Position numbers and translations under genes: made by a program
Shown here: positions 26,000 to 35,155 of the stretch, one piece after another
Layout of the letters: the number at the start of each line of letters is the position of its first letter
How positions within the stretch are numbered: position 1 is the first letter of the stretch
Notes under the pieces: model-generated
Databases searched by the model: none
Seen by the model: only the letters and a program-made list of their open reading frames with translations
Told to the model about the DNA's origin: nothing
NCBI RefSeq assembly: GCF_000708715.2
Contig: NZ_JENB01000001.1
Span: 124,001 to 188,000, forward strand
DNA length: 64,000 nucleotides
Direction: 5' to 3'
DNA from: Pseudomonas putida W15Oct28
GTDB taxonomy: Bacteria > Pseudomonadota > Gammaproteobacteria > Pseudomonadales > Pseudomonadaceae

Positions 26000-26664
26000 C
26001 ACTCCAGCTCTGGCTGAACGCGACCGGCCTGCAGCTGGCAACGCCGCTGCAAGCGTGCCGCCAACCGGGGGTTGTGGGTCACCATCAACACACCGCTGCC
26101 GGCCTCGGCGACCAGTTGCAGCAACAGGCTCAGCACCTCATCGCTGCTGGCTTCGTCAAGGCTGCCGGTGGGTTCGTCGGCCAGCAGCCAGGCCGGGCGC
26201 CCAGCCAGGGCACGGCCGATGGCGACCCGTTGCTGCTGGCCACCGGACAACTGCTCAGGGTAGCGCGCCAGCAAACCTGCCAGGCCCAACCGCTCTGCCA
26301 GGTAAGCCACCCATTGCGAGTCATGCCTGCCGGCCAGCCTGGCCTGAAAGGCCAGGTTCGCCGCCACGTCCAGGCTGCTGATCAGGTTGTATTGCTGGAA
26401 CACCAGGCCAATCCCCTCCCGTCGCCACTGCGCCAGCGACGCCTCCGAGCGGCTGTCGAGCGGGATGTCGTCGATCAGGATGCGGCCGCTGTCGGCACGG
26501 TCCAGGCCGGCAATCAGGTGCAGCAACGTGCTCTTGCCGCTGCCCGACTCGCCCATCAGCGCCAGGCTGCTACCGCGTGCCAGGCGCAGGTCCACGCCCT
26601 GCAGGACGGGGAGCGGGCCTTGGGGGGTGGGGAATGATTTGTGGAGCTGTTCGATGGCGAGCAT
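25999..26664 (-). CDS. ABC transporter ATP-binding protein, LolD/MacB type
   Basis: A 221-residue ATPase with every core motif: Walker A G-E-S-G-S-G-K-S-T, the Q-loop in L-V-F-Q-Q-Y-N-L, the signature L-S-G-G-Q-Q-Q-R, Walker B L-L-A-D-E-P-T-G and the switch histidine in V-T-H-N-P. The insertion pattern matches the LolD/MacB/FtsE group that pairs with FtsX-type permeases. The open frame extends to 26781, but the ATG at 26664 gives the conserved L-A-I-E-Q-L-H-K-S-F start. It is first of a three-gene coupled operon reading away from the type VI genes. Confidence 0.92.
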   Translation of the reverse strand: MLAIEQLHKSFPTPQGPLPVLQGVDLRLARGSSLALMGESGSGKSTLLHLIAGLDRADSGRILIDDIPLDSRSEASLAQWRREGIGLVFQQYNLISSLDVAANLAFQARLAGRHDSQWVAYLAERLGLAGLLARYPEQLSGGQQQRVAIGRALAGRPAWLLADEPTGSLDEASSDEVLSLLLQLVAEAGSGVLMVTHNPRLAARLQRRCQLQAGRVQPELE

Positions 26665-26994
26665 CGACGGGCCTTGGTGGGTTGGGTGTCCTTTCAGGAA
26701 TAGCAGGTTCAGGGAAATACACCCGAACACTCGTCCAGTTTTTGCGACAAATAACCCGCTGCCTTGATACTTGGTGCTCAAATCACCAGCCAGAAAAAAC
26801 CGCTACCAACACCAAACTCATCGAAGCCGACAATAAACAAAAATTTTAATCGCCAAAAAACAATAAAGGAAAGTTCCTACAGAATATTCCTTGATCTATA
26901 AACATTAACTTTTTGACATGAAATCAATGACCTGAAACAAAACCATTGGTCTAGGATCAGCCTCTACTTCGTTGTCCCGGCAAGAGGCTCAGCC
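26665..26994. other. AT-rich divergent intergenic region before the T6SS genes
   Basis: These 330 bases separate the ABC operon (leftward) from tssG (rightward). Bases about 26780-26940 are clearly AT-rich against GC-rich flanks. A perfect TTGACA hexamer lies at 26913-26918, but no good -10 follows at 16-18 bases, so a promoter is not called. No open frame or RNA gene is seen. Confidence 0.5.
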
Positions 26995-28005
26995 ATGGAA
27001 GACTCAGACAAGCAGCACACGACGGGCAAGGTCGATACTGTTTTGAAGGCCGCCCACCAGTACAACTATTTTCAACTGCTTGAGTTACTGTACCAACTGC
27101 ATGGTGATGACCTGGAGCAGCGGCCGCCTTCTCGCGAGACGCGTCGCCGATTGCGCCTGGAGGTGTCCCCCCGCCTGTCTTTCCCTGTTGCCGACGTGCT
27201 GCGTGCCGATAGCCTGGGAAGTGATCGTTACCGTATCGAGGCCAGCTTCCTCGGCCTGCATGGCACCGACTCACCGCTGCCCACCTACTACCTCGACGAA
27301 ATCGCCTACGAAAATGCCCATGGCATCGGCTTGCGCCCGGCGTACTTCAACTTCTTCAACCATCGCCTGCATACCCTGCTGCATCAGGGCTGGCGCAAAT
27401 ACCGCTATTACCGGCGCTTTCAGCCCGGCGCGACAGACGGTTTCTCCCGCTACATCTTCGCCTTGATCGGCCTGGATGATGCGCAGTTGCGCGGAACTAC
27501 GCCGCTCCCCTGGAGCCGGTTGCTCAGCTTTGTGGGCATGATCGCCAGCCGCAGCCGCTCGCCCGGCATGGTGGCAGGCATGATCGCGCACTGCTTCGAC
27601 CTCGAACAGGTTGCCATTCGCGAGTTCGAAAAGCGTAGCGTGCAAATTCCGCCATCCCAGCGCAATCGCCTGGGCGGCTGCAACAGCCAGGCGGGCTGCA
27701 ACTTCCTGCTCGGCGGCCGCACCGAGTCACGCAGCAGCAAATTCACCATCGTGATCGCAGGCCTGAGCCAGCAGCAGTTCCGCGAATTCCTGCCCAGCGG
27801 TGGCAACTTCCAGAAATTGAGCCGACTGCTCGACTTCCTGCTCCGTGACGTCGGGGCGTACGACCTGGAGTTGCGCCTGAACCCCAAAGAAGCACCGCCC
27901 TTCAGCCTGCGAGCAGAGCACGGCACCCACCTCGGCTGGACCAGCTTCATCGCTGATCGCAATGACCCTACCCCTCCCCCTGTTCGCATCACGGTACGCA
28001 CATGA
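26995..28005 (+). CDS. tssG: Type VI secretion baseplate subunit TssG
   Basis: A 336-residue protein of normal TssG (VasB/ImpH) length. Early F-Q-L-L-E-L-L-Y-Q-L, S-F-L-G-L-H-G-T-D-S-P-L-P-T-Y-Y in the first third, and F-F-N-H-R-L-H-T-L-L are the usual TssG landmarks. TssG joins TssF, TssK and TssE in the baseplate wedge of the contractile apparatus. In most clusters tssG directly follows tssF; here it lies 5 kb before tssF and leads a tssG-fha-tssJ operon, so the locus is rearranged. AGAGG lies before the ATG. It overlaps the next gene by four bases. Confidence 0.92.
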   Translation: MEDSDKQHTTGKVDTVLKAAHQYNYFQLLELLYQLHGDDLEQRPPSRETRRRLRLEVSPRLSFPVADVLRADSLGSDRYRIEASFLGLHGTDSPLPTYYLDEIAYENAHGIGLRPAYFNFFNHRLHTLLHQGWRKYRYYRRFQPGATDGFSRYIFALIGLDDAQLRGTTPLPWSRLLSFVGMIASRSRSPGMVAGMIAHCFDLEQVAIREFEKRSVQIPPSQRNRLGGCNSQAGCNFLLGGRTESRSSKFTIVIAGLSQQQFREFLPSGGNFQKLSRLLDFLLRDVGAYDLELRLNPKEAPPFSLRAEHGTHLGWTSFIADRNDPTPPPVRITVRT

Positions 28006-28574
28006 GTACAAATGTTCTCCAGCCCGGCATTACCCTGGCCGTTCTCAATCCGGAAAAACTGTTGCACGGCAGCGAGCCACAGCATCGCTTCGACAAGGCT
28101 GGCGGCAGCGTTGGCAGCCAAGGCACCTGGCGATTGCACGATGGCAAGGCGCGCATCCTGCCGGTGCATTGCGAAGTCAGCTGGCATGAGGGCCATTTCT
28201 GCGTCATCGACCACAGCGGCGAGAGCTTCATGAATGGCAGTGACGCCCCACTGTTGTCAGGCACGCACATCCGCCTCAGGCATAACGACAGGCTGCAGAT
28301 CGGTGAATACCAGGTTGCGATACGCCTGTGCCACGCAAGCGAAGACGACCCGCAACAGCAGGCTGCCAATGACCCGCTTTCGCAGCTACGGCTCAAGCAG
28401 CAGATGTGCCCGTTACAGGCACTGGGTACGCCCGCGACCGCCCTGTTGAGTTTCCTTGGGGCACCGCAAGCTGCACCGGCAGATGAACGCGATCCTCTGG
28501 CCTATCTGGAGAAGGCCGCAGCGGCCCGGGTTGACCCCGCCATTGCTGAAATCTTCGGTAAGGAGGTGAGATGA
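28002..28574 (+). CDS. FHA-domain type VI secretion-associated protein
   Basis: A 190-residue protein. The central part (about 50-110) reads as an FHA domain: C-E-V-S-W-H-E-G-H-F-C-V-I-D-H-S-G, then S-F-M-N-G and the G-D/R-L-Q-I-G-E-Y turn. The canonical phosphothreonine contacts (G-R near the start, S-x-x-H) are only partly recognisable. A short, probably disordered tail follows. FHA proteins of T6SS clusters (Fha/TagH) take part in post-translational switching by threonine phosphorylation; no PpkA/PppA pair is in the window. ATGA overlaps occur on both sides, linking it to tssG and tssJ. Confidence 0.8.
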   Translation: MSTNVLQPGITLAVLNPEKLLHGSEPQHRFDKAGGSVGSQGTWRLHDGKARILPVHCEVSWHEGHFCVIDHSGESFMNGSDAPLLSGTHIRLRHNDRLQIGEYQVAIRLCHASEDDPQQQAANDPLSQLRLKQQMCPLQALGTPATALLSFLGAPQAAPADERDPLAYLEKAAAARVDPAIAEIFGKEVR

Positions 28575-29353
28575 ACAAGCGCATTGGGTTGTTGTTTGCG
28601 TGCCTGGCGTTCGGTGGCTGCACCTCGGTCAGCAGGGTGTATCAGGTAACAATGGACCCATCCCTGCCAATCGGTGGCCCCAACAACGACATCAGCCATG
28701 TGGCGCTGAGCCTTTATTCAGTCGCCCCACCGGCGATCATCAGCCCGGCGCAAGTTGATGCGCAGGGTCGGTCGCGGCTACCTGAGCACTCGACGAGTCT
28801 GGCGGCCAACCTGGGCGCTAAAAATGCAGAGGAACTGCATGACAAGCTGAGTGCGCTGGCCGAACAGTTGCACCAGAACGATCCCGCGACAGTCTACGAT
28901 CAACAAGCTATCAACGGTGCTACAGCACCTGCTGCACTGGCCAGTTATGCAGCGATGCAAACCAACGAACCCACTGACGCCACCCCGCTACCGCAGCCGC
29001 ACCCTCCCTCTTCCATTGCCTTCAAGGTCCTTCAACTGAGGGACAACTCGCTATTGCTCGATGCCACCTATGAGCAAATCGAAGAGGATCTGGACAAGGC
29101 ACTGGGCACCACGCTGATCCGTGTCGATGACTATCGCCTGGTCCCAGGCCAGTTCAAGTTCATCGAGCATGAAAAAATCAACGAACGTACACGCTACATC
29201 GCCGTCGTGGCTCGACTTGGCGACAACCCGCAGGGCAGCTGGAAAGATGCAGTGCGCATCCAGACGCGCGGTTACAACCACACTGTAAACGTTCACTTCG
29301 AGAATAACGGCGTGGAGCTCAGGCACGACAGTGAATACCGCCGTGACAAGTAA
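28571..29353 (+). CDS. tssJ: Type VI secretion lipoprotein TssJ
   Basis: A 260-residue outer-membrane lipoprotein with signal peptide and lipobox A-F-G-G-C (Cys 17), preceded by a strong AAGGAGGTGAG ribosome site. The family's beta-sandwich residues are seen in V-A-L-S-L-Y-S and in the conserved late segment Y-R-L-V-P-G-Q. TssJ anchors the TssL-TssM complex to the outer membrane. It is longer than the usual 150-190 residues because of a middle insertion (about 60-150) rich in Ala, Gln and Pro. It is the last gene of the tssG-fha-tssJ operon and faces tssM across a hairpin terminator. Confidence 0.85.
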   Translation: MNKRIGLLFACLAFGGCTSVSRVYQVTMDPSLPIGGPNNDISHVALSLYSVAPPAIISPAQVDAQGRSRLPEHSTSLAANLGAKNAEELHDKLSALAEQLHQNDPATVYDQQAINGATAPAALASYAAMQTNEPTDATPLPQPHPPSSIAFKVLQLRDNSLLLDATYEQIEEDLDKALGTTLIRVDDYRLVPGQFKFIEHEKINERTRYIAVVARLGDNPQGSWKDAVRIQTRGYNHTVNVHFENNGVELRHDSEYRRDK

Positions 29354-29372
29354 CTTTGCATTTACAGAAAAA

Positions 29373-29399
29373 TCCCGATGCAGGTTCCTGGCATCGGGA
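29373..29399 (-). terminator. Hairpin terminator between tssJ and tssM
   Basis: TCCCGATGC (29373-29381) pairs perfectly with GCATCGGGA (29391-29399) around a nine-base loop. Read on the minus strand after the tssM stop, it is followed directly by five T (A at 29368-29372), making a good intrinsic terminator for tssM. For tssJ on the plus strand only a short T tract follows, so it may be partly bidirectional. Confidence 0.8.
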
Positions 29400-29420
29400 C
29401 TTTCATAGCGCCGTGGGCCC

Positions 29421-32400
29421 CTATCTTTCGGCCACGGCGTTGTCACCTACGTCCCGCAATAGCCGCTGCGGCAAGGCGAAGCCGGCGAAGAGCTGATGGG
29501 TAAAGGGGTTGTTGGCATCCGCCGCGTGAAACCTGTAGCGCGCTGTATCGCCGGCAATGTTGAAACTCAGATCGACGCTGGTTCCAGTGCGGGCGTTCAG
29601 CCCACCGCGACTGAGCAGGCGATAGAACGACCAGGGGCCGTGATACCCCAGGCTCACGGTAGTACCTGCCGCCTGCACCAGAGAGACCCGACTGTACCCG
29701 CTCTCCCCGGCCGGGCCGGGCCACGTCATGCCCAGCGGCTCGTTCCCCCTGTCGGCAAACGCATGCAGTTGCCCATCAAGCCCGAACACACTGCCACGCA
29801 ATCCCTTGCTGACGGCCACCGGTTCCAGACCAAAGCTAACCTTCAGCTCGCCGCGGTTGTCGAAGAACGCGTTGCGAATGACATCCGCCTGCTTGAGTTG
29901 CACCATGACCTGGGGGCGTACCAGATAGCTTTCTTCTGCACTGGAGTACAGCGCATTGAGGTTGTCCTTGAGAAACACCGTAAGGTATTCGTCCTGAAAA
30001 CGCCTGAGCTGGCCCTGCGGGCCGAAAAACGCCTCGAAGTCCTTGAGCGATACATCCTCCCCGCCCGGGTGGATGGGGTAGCGTGAAGCCAGTCGCTGCT
30101 GATAGACGCTGTATACCTCTGCGTCCCAACGCTGTTCCAGCTCTCGCAACGCCATGACCATCAGCACCTGAGAGGTTTGCTCTGCGAGCTGGCGAACATG
30201 CCGGTTCAAGGGTTCCGGCAAACCGGTGGCAATGCGCTGCAGGTTGCGAATGGGGTCGGGATCTTTTTCCGAAAAGCGATTCAACGCCACGGCAAGCGCA
30301 GCCTTGCCGCGATTGGGGTTGTCCTGGACTGCCTTGGCATAGTCATGAACGGCGCTGATCGCCTGTAGCGTTTCGTCATAGTAGGACGGTTTGTCACCCT
30401 GCACATCGAGCATGCCGGACAGGCCGGCAAAGGATCGGTAAATGCCCATGGCCTGTGTGCGGCCGCGTTGCTCTGCTAAAGCCTGCTCGCCCTCCTGGAT
30501 GGCTTGCGGATAGATCAGCGTATTACTGCGCACGGTTTCCAGCATGCGGCGAATCGGCGCGGCGGGCCCGGTTACCTGTTCCAGAACACTCAAGCCGTGG
30601 GCCAGATCGGTGAATTCGGTAACCGAGAACTGGTTCAGCACCCGCCGCCAGCTGTCGATGTAGTCGGCGCTGTACAGGGCTCGCAGGCGCTCCGTCAAGG
30701 CTTGGCGGTCTACCTCGGAGTAGTCCAGGTTACGTCGCTCACCCAAAACCCACTGGTCGACCAAGGCATGGTCTGCCACGTTCTGGCTGTGATGCTCGAA
30801 GTAGTCCCGAAAGCCATTTGCCGTCAGCAATGGCGCCAGCGCCAGGTTGGCATCGACCTCCGACTGGTGATCCCGCGTTTGCAGTGGGGCATAGACGATA
30901 TCGAAAGCGGGGCCGATCTCGTTGCGCAGGTCCAGCTCGCCATGCAATTGTTCCCGGGCGTGCTGTCGCAGGCTGATATAGACGCGTTGGGCCAGTGGCA
31001 AACTGCGCAACTGTTGCTGGGCCTCAGCCACGACTTTCTGGTACTCCGGCAACTCGACATCGGCATAAGCCAAGGCGTACTGCAGATGGCGCATCAATGC
31101 GGCTTGCAGTTGGCCCTGACCGGGATAGGCCTTTTGCCATTCCCGGGCCATCCACTGTTCGACCAGCTCCGGCCGGCGATTGGCGCGCTCTTCGATCATG
31201 CGCAATACGCGCAGTGCCGCCAGTTGCGCGTCGCTGCCTGGGGCAGATTGCTTGATGGTCGCCGCCACACCGCCCGCAATTGCCGGTAGAAAGCGCCTGG
31301 CCAGCGCATTCAGGTACGCCTGGTCCACCTGCGGACCGATGGCCTTGCCCTGGTACAAGCCCATGTCGGTAACGCCGGTCCAGCCTGAGCGGTAGTCGCC
31401 ATACAGGCTCACGGCATCACGGATTTCATCCAGCGACTTCAACAGGCTGCGCCCGGTCAGGTCACTTTTGGCATCCGTACGGGTGCTGGCAAAGGCCTGG
31501 CTCTTTTCCAGTACGTGCTCAGCCTTGTCACGGTTGGCGCTGTAGAAGTACAACCAACCGCCAGCAATGGCCAGCCCGCATACGCCAGCGGCCACGGCGC
31601 TGCTTTTCAGCAGCCGGGCCTTGTGCCGGGTGACCTTGTGGTTGTCGCCCGCCAGTCCTGCCTCGGGATACACCACCCGTTGCAGCAGCTGCTGCGCGAA
31701 GTACACCACCGATGTGCCTTGGGGTTTGATCGATAACGCAGGGGGATCGAAGGCAAAGGCACGCGCGCAGGCATCCGCGAGCAGGTTGTGTACCTCACCT
31801 CGCTGGTAGACCGAGGAAAAGTACAAGCCGCGTACCAGCGCCGGCGTGGAGTACCGGTCGCTGCCCAGCACATCCTCCAGAAAACCCAGCAACATGTCGT
31901 TCGCGCCGCTCAGTTCGCGCAGCAGCGAGTAGGCGCTCTTGCGCGCTGAGCGTGGTGCTGCGTCGGTAGCATTCATCAAGTGGTTGCCGAGGCGCTCGAC
32001 GAAGGCCAGGTAGGCCTTGCCCAGCTCTTCCAGCCAGACATCGAAGGCCGTTACCGAACCCAGCGTAAAGGTGAAGCCCTGCACTTCTTCCCGCTCGCGG
32101 GCCGGAAGCCTGGCGAACAGCGCTTCAAAGCCATCCAGTAAATCGAATTTGCTCATCACCACGTAGAGCGGCAAACGTGTCCCCAGCTCGCCACCCAGCT
32201 CCGTCAGGCGCGCACGCAGTACAAACGCCAGGTCGCGCCGCTGCTGCTCGGTCCTGCCAAACAGGTTGGCCATGTCGACCATCAGGATCACGCCATTGAG
32301 GGGACGTCGGCTGCGGTTATGGGCGAGCCAACCGAGCATGTGCCGCCACAGGCGCCGCTCGATGCCGGCTGGCAGCCCGGCAGGCTCGGCCGGGTTGGCT

Positions 32401-33095
32401 GATGTCGCTGACGCCTCCTGCGTTGCTGCCAGTGCCTTGCCATCCCCCTCGTCATCGTGGCCTGCCGATAACGGGACACTTTCCGGCGCCGGCCGCTCGG
32501 GCTGGCTGATGAATTCACCCGGCGGATCTATCAGCACCGCGTCGTCACCGATCCACCAGTCGATGGCAAAAACCAATGCGGGGTCGGTAGACACTCGCTG
32601 GGCTGCGCTGCGCTCGGTGCGTGTGAGTGCAAAGCGTTGATCAGAACGGCTGACGAAGCTCGACTTGCCCGCGTTCTCCTCACCGAGGATGAGGTACCAC
32701 GGCACATCATAGCGATGCCCTCGCCCGCCTTGGCTGTCGCGCAACCGGGCCAGGCTGGCGTCGAGCGAACGCTGTTGGGCCTGGAGGTACACCAGGCACG
32801 GGTCATCCGCCTGGCGCTGCTGCCGGTGCTGCTCACGCACGATTGCCCGGTTGCGTCGGTACACCTGTGCGCTCCATGCCAGCAACGGCATGACCACCAG
32901 CAGCACAGTTACCGCAACCCGCACAGGCAGGTCGGCCAGCGGTTGCCACTCGCGCCAACGCCAGTCTGGGCCCGACCACCATAACCAGACCAGCACCACT
33001 GTAAGACCGAGCAGCACCGCACAAACAATTACCGGCATTGCCTGGCGTTGAATCAACGATAAACCCTGCAGCAGATATTCCCTTTTCACTTTCAT
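29421..33095 (-). CDS. tssM: Type VI secretion membrane complex protein TssM (IcmF)
   Basis: A 1224-residue inner-membrane protein of typical length. Two transmembrane helices lie near 19-40 and 58-78, a cytoplasmic GTPase-like domain carries the P-loop G-E-E-N-A-G-K-S near 135, a third membrane segment lies near 490-505, and a long periplasmic part extends to the C-terminus. TssM with TssL and TssJ spans the envelope and holds the baseplate. The frame opens at 33179, but the ATG at 33095, with TAGGG upstream, starts the recognisable sequence. It is transcribed against all other type VI genes here, with its own promoter region shared with tssF. Confidence 0.92.
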   Translation of the reverse strand: MKVKREYLLQGLSLIQRQAMPVIVCAVLLGLTVVLVWLWWSGPDWRWREWQPLADLPVRVAVTVLLVVMPLLAWSAQVYRRNRAIVREQHRQQRQADDPCLVYLQAQQRSLDASLARLRDSQGGRGHRYDVPWYLILGEENAGKSSFVSRSDQRFALTRTERSAAQRVSTDPALVFAIDWWIGDDAVLIDPPGEFISQPERPAPESVPLSAGHDDEGDGKALAATQEASATSANPAEPAGLPAGIERRLWRHMLGWLAHNRSRRPLNGVILMVDMANLFGRTEQQRRDLAFVLRARLTELGGELGTRLPLYVVMSKFDLLDGFEALFARLPAREREEVQGFTFTLGSVTAFDVWLEELGKAYLAFVERLGNHLMNATDAAPRSARKSAYSLLRELSGANDMLLGFLEDVLGSDRYSTPALVRGLYFSSVYQRGEVHNLLADACARAFAFDPPALSIKPQGTSVVYFAQQLLQRVVYPEAGLAGDNHKVTRHKARLLKSSAVAAGVCGLAIAGGWLYFYSANRDKAEHVLEKSQAFASTRTDAKSDLTGRSLLKSLDEIRDAVSLYGDYRSGWTGVTDMGLYQGKAIGPQVDQAYLNALARRFLPAIAGGVAATIKQSAPGSDAQLAALRVLRMIEERANRRPELVEQWMAREWQKAYPGQGQLQAALMRHLQYALAYADVELPEYQKVVAEAQQQLRSLPLAQRVYISLRQHAREQLHGELDLRNEIGPAFDIVYAPLQTRDHQSEVDANLALAPLLTANGFRDYFEHHSQNVADHALVDQWVLGERRNLDYSEVDRQALTERLRALYSADYIDSWRRVLNQFSVTEFTDLAHGLSVLEQVTGPAAPIRRMLETVRSNTLIYPQAIQEGEQALAEQRGRTQAMGIYRSFAGLSGMLDVQGDKPSYYDETLQAISAVHDYAKAVQDNPNRGKAALAVALNRFSEKDPDPIRNLQRIATGLPEPLNRHVRQLAEQTSQVLMVMALRELEQRWDAEVYSVYQQRLASRYPIHPGGEDVSLKDFEAFFGPQGQLRRFQDEYLTVFLKDNLNALYSSAEESYLVRPQVMVQLKQADVIRNAFFDNRGELKVSFGLEPVAVSKGLRGSVFGLDGQLHAFADRGNEPLGMTWPGPAGESGYSRVSLVQAAGTTVSLGYHGPWSFYRLLSRGGLNARTGTSVDLSFNIAGDTARYRFHAADANNPFTHQLFAGFALPQRLLRDVGDNAVAER

Positions 33096-33376
33096 GGCGG
33101 CAAACCCTACCGACTGCATATTGATCGAGCATCGAACTTGCTCACGGCCAGAGACAGTAGCAGCACCGCAAAACAACATTCAATGCTATCAATCAAGAAA
33201 TAAGATCTAACACTTTCAAGGCAGACAACCGCTGAGGTTTTGCACTATCAAAATAGGGCACTGGCGAATCTAAAACATCTTGACCGGCAACTCGTAGGAC
33301 CGTTCCTACAAATAACAAAAGTCAAGATCACTTAACTTTGGCGAAAGACGCAAGATAGAGCAGCGGCAGAACAAAC

Positions 33377-35140
33377 ATGAAGTTTAAAGATTGGCTCATG
33401 CACGAAAAACAGTATCTTCAGCAGCTTGGCGACGACTTTGTCGAGGACGAGCCGCGGCTGGCGCCTTTTCTCGGCCGCACAGCCTCGGCACCGCATGCCG
33501 AGCACGTGCTGGAGCACTTCGCCTTTCTGACCGCACGCGTGGCCATGAAGATCGACGACCACCTACCCGAATTGACTCACCCGCTGCTGCAACTGCTCTA
33601 CCCCAACTACCTGCGCCCTTTGCCAAGCATGACGCTGATGCAGTTTCAGCCCGTGGATAACGCGCTGAGCGAAACACAGGTGCTGCCCAAGGGCACACAG
33701 GTGTTTTCCCGCCCCGTTGCGGGCATGAGCTGCGAATTTCGCACTTGCGCGGAGCTGGCCATCGCGCCACTGGAAATCCGCACTGTCACGATGCAGCCCG
33801 GCGCCGAATCGGCGGTCATGTTGATCGACCTGGGCGCCTTGTCTGAGCAACCGTTGCAGCGCATGAAGTGCGACCAGTTGCGCTTTCACCTGGCAGGCGG
33901 CAGCCGCAATGCACTGACCCTCTATCAGTGGCTGGCGCAACACCTGGGCAAGTTCTATCTCAACATCGGCCAGCAGCGCTTTGTCCTACCCCCTTCATTG
34001 ACTTTTGTCGGCTTCGAGGCCGATGAAGCCCTGCTGCCCAGCCCCGGCGAGCAGATGGACGGCTACCGCATCCTGCAGGAATACTTCTGCTTCCCCGAGC
34101 GCTTCCATGGGTTTCGCATTGACGGGCTGGGGAGCTACTGGCCCAATGAGGCGGCCACCCCCATCCAGCTGGAATTCCACTTCAACGCAGCGTTTCCGCC
34201 AGATGTGCAGATCGACACGGCAACTGTGCTGCTCAACTGCACCCCCGCCATCAACCTGTTCAGCCGCCGGGCCGAGCCCATCCCCCTCAATGGACAACCC
34301 ATCCATGAAACCGTGCAAGTGGGGCGCAAGGGCCGCAAAGGGGATGAGATTTTCAGCATTGACCGTGTCTGCAGCCAGCGCCAGAAATCCAGGCACCATG
34401 TCCAGGACTTCAAAGCCTTCGAATCGCTAGGCCGTGGCTACCCACTGGACGAGCCCACCCCCGCCCGCTACTACAAGCTGGACATCGAGCATGAGCCGGT
34501 CAACGACCAGGTTCGACACCGTATACAACTGGTACATCACGACCTTGCGCCCTACCTTGGCGTGCATCAGGAACTGAACATTGACCTGACCTGCAGCAGC
34601 GGTGGCCGTGCCCACCGGCTGAAGGTTGGCGAAATCGATGCAACGACACAGGACACGCCGTCGTTCGTCAACTATCGCAACCTGACCCGCCCCACCCCAA
34701 GCTATCCGCCAATGCTGCAAAGCGGTGGCCAAGGTGACCGCCACTGGGCGCTGATCTCCAATCTGGCCCTGAACCGCCTGTCGCTCTCCTCGCCCGCCGC
34801 CCTGGCGTCGGTGCTGCGGGTTTACGACTTTGTCGGCGCTCATGACCTGCAGCAGGGGCGCAGGACCACCCAGCGCCTCGACGCCATCAAGCGGGTGGAC
34901 AGCGAACCCTATGACTGGCTGATCAAAGGCCGCCCCGTACGCGGCTTGCGTACCACCCTGCACATCGACCCTACAGGCTTCGAGTGCGAGGGCGAGGTGC
35001 AGCTGTTTGGCAACGTGCTTTCACATTTCATGGCGTTGTACGCCAGCAGCAACGCCTTTCATCAACTGCAGATCATCAACACCGCCAACGCAAGCCACCA
35101 GCTTTGGCCCGCCCGCACCGGGCGGCAACCGGTGATGTGA
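33377..35140 (+). CDS. tssF: Type VI secretion baseplate subunit TssF
   Basis: A 587-residue protein of standard TssF (VasA/ImpG) size. Landmarks include Y-L-Q-Q-L-G-D-D-F near 13, D-P-x-V-E-H-like A-E-H-V-L-E-H-F-A-F-L-T-A-R, H-P-L-L-Q-L-L-Y-P-N-Y-L-R-P-L-P-S-M near 68, and K-G-T-Q-V-F-S-R-P. TssF is the largest wedge protein and contacts TssG. It is followed after 15 bases by tssL, preceded by its own AGGAGG. The 281-base gap to tssM should hold divergent promoters. It is separated from tssG, unlike in most clusters. Confidence 0.93.
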   Translation: MKFKDWLMHEKQYLQQLGDDFVEDEPRLAPFLGRTASAPHAEHVLEHFAFLTARVAMKIDDHLPELTHPLLQLLYPNYLRPLPSMTLMQFQPVDNALSETQVLPKGTQVFSRPVAGMSCEFRTCAELAIAPLEIRTVTMQPGAESAVMLIDLGALSEQPLQRMKCDQLRFHLAGGSRNALTLYQWLAQHLGKFYLNIGQQRFVLPPSLTFVGFEADEALLPSPGEQMDGYRILQEYFCFPERFHGFRIDGLGSYWPNEAATPIQLEFHFNAAFPPDVQIDTATVLLNCTPAINLFSRRAEPIPLNGQPIHETVQVGRKGRKGDEIFSIDRVCSQRQKSRHHVQDFKAFESLGRGYPLDEPTPARYYKLDIEHEPVNDQVRHRIQLVHHDLAPYLGVHQELNIDLTCSSGGRAHRLKVGEIDATTQDTPSFVNYRNLTRPTPSYPPMLQSGGQGDRHWALISNLALNRLSLSSPAALASVLRVYDFVGAHDLQQGRRTTQRLDAIKRVDSEPYDWLIKGRPVRGLRTTLHIDPTGFECEGEVQLFGNVLSHFMALYASSNAFHQLQIINTANASHQLWPARTGRQPVM

Positions 35141-35155
35141 CCAGGAGGTCCACGC

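Noticed and set aside
26913..26918. Perfect TTGACA hexamer before tssG
   Set aside because: No acceptable -10 hexamer follows at 16-18 bases, so a promoter call is not justified in this AT-rich stretch.
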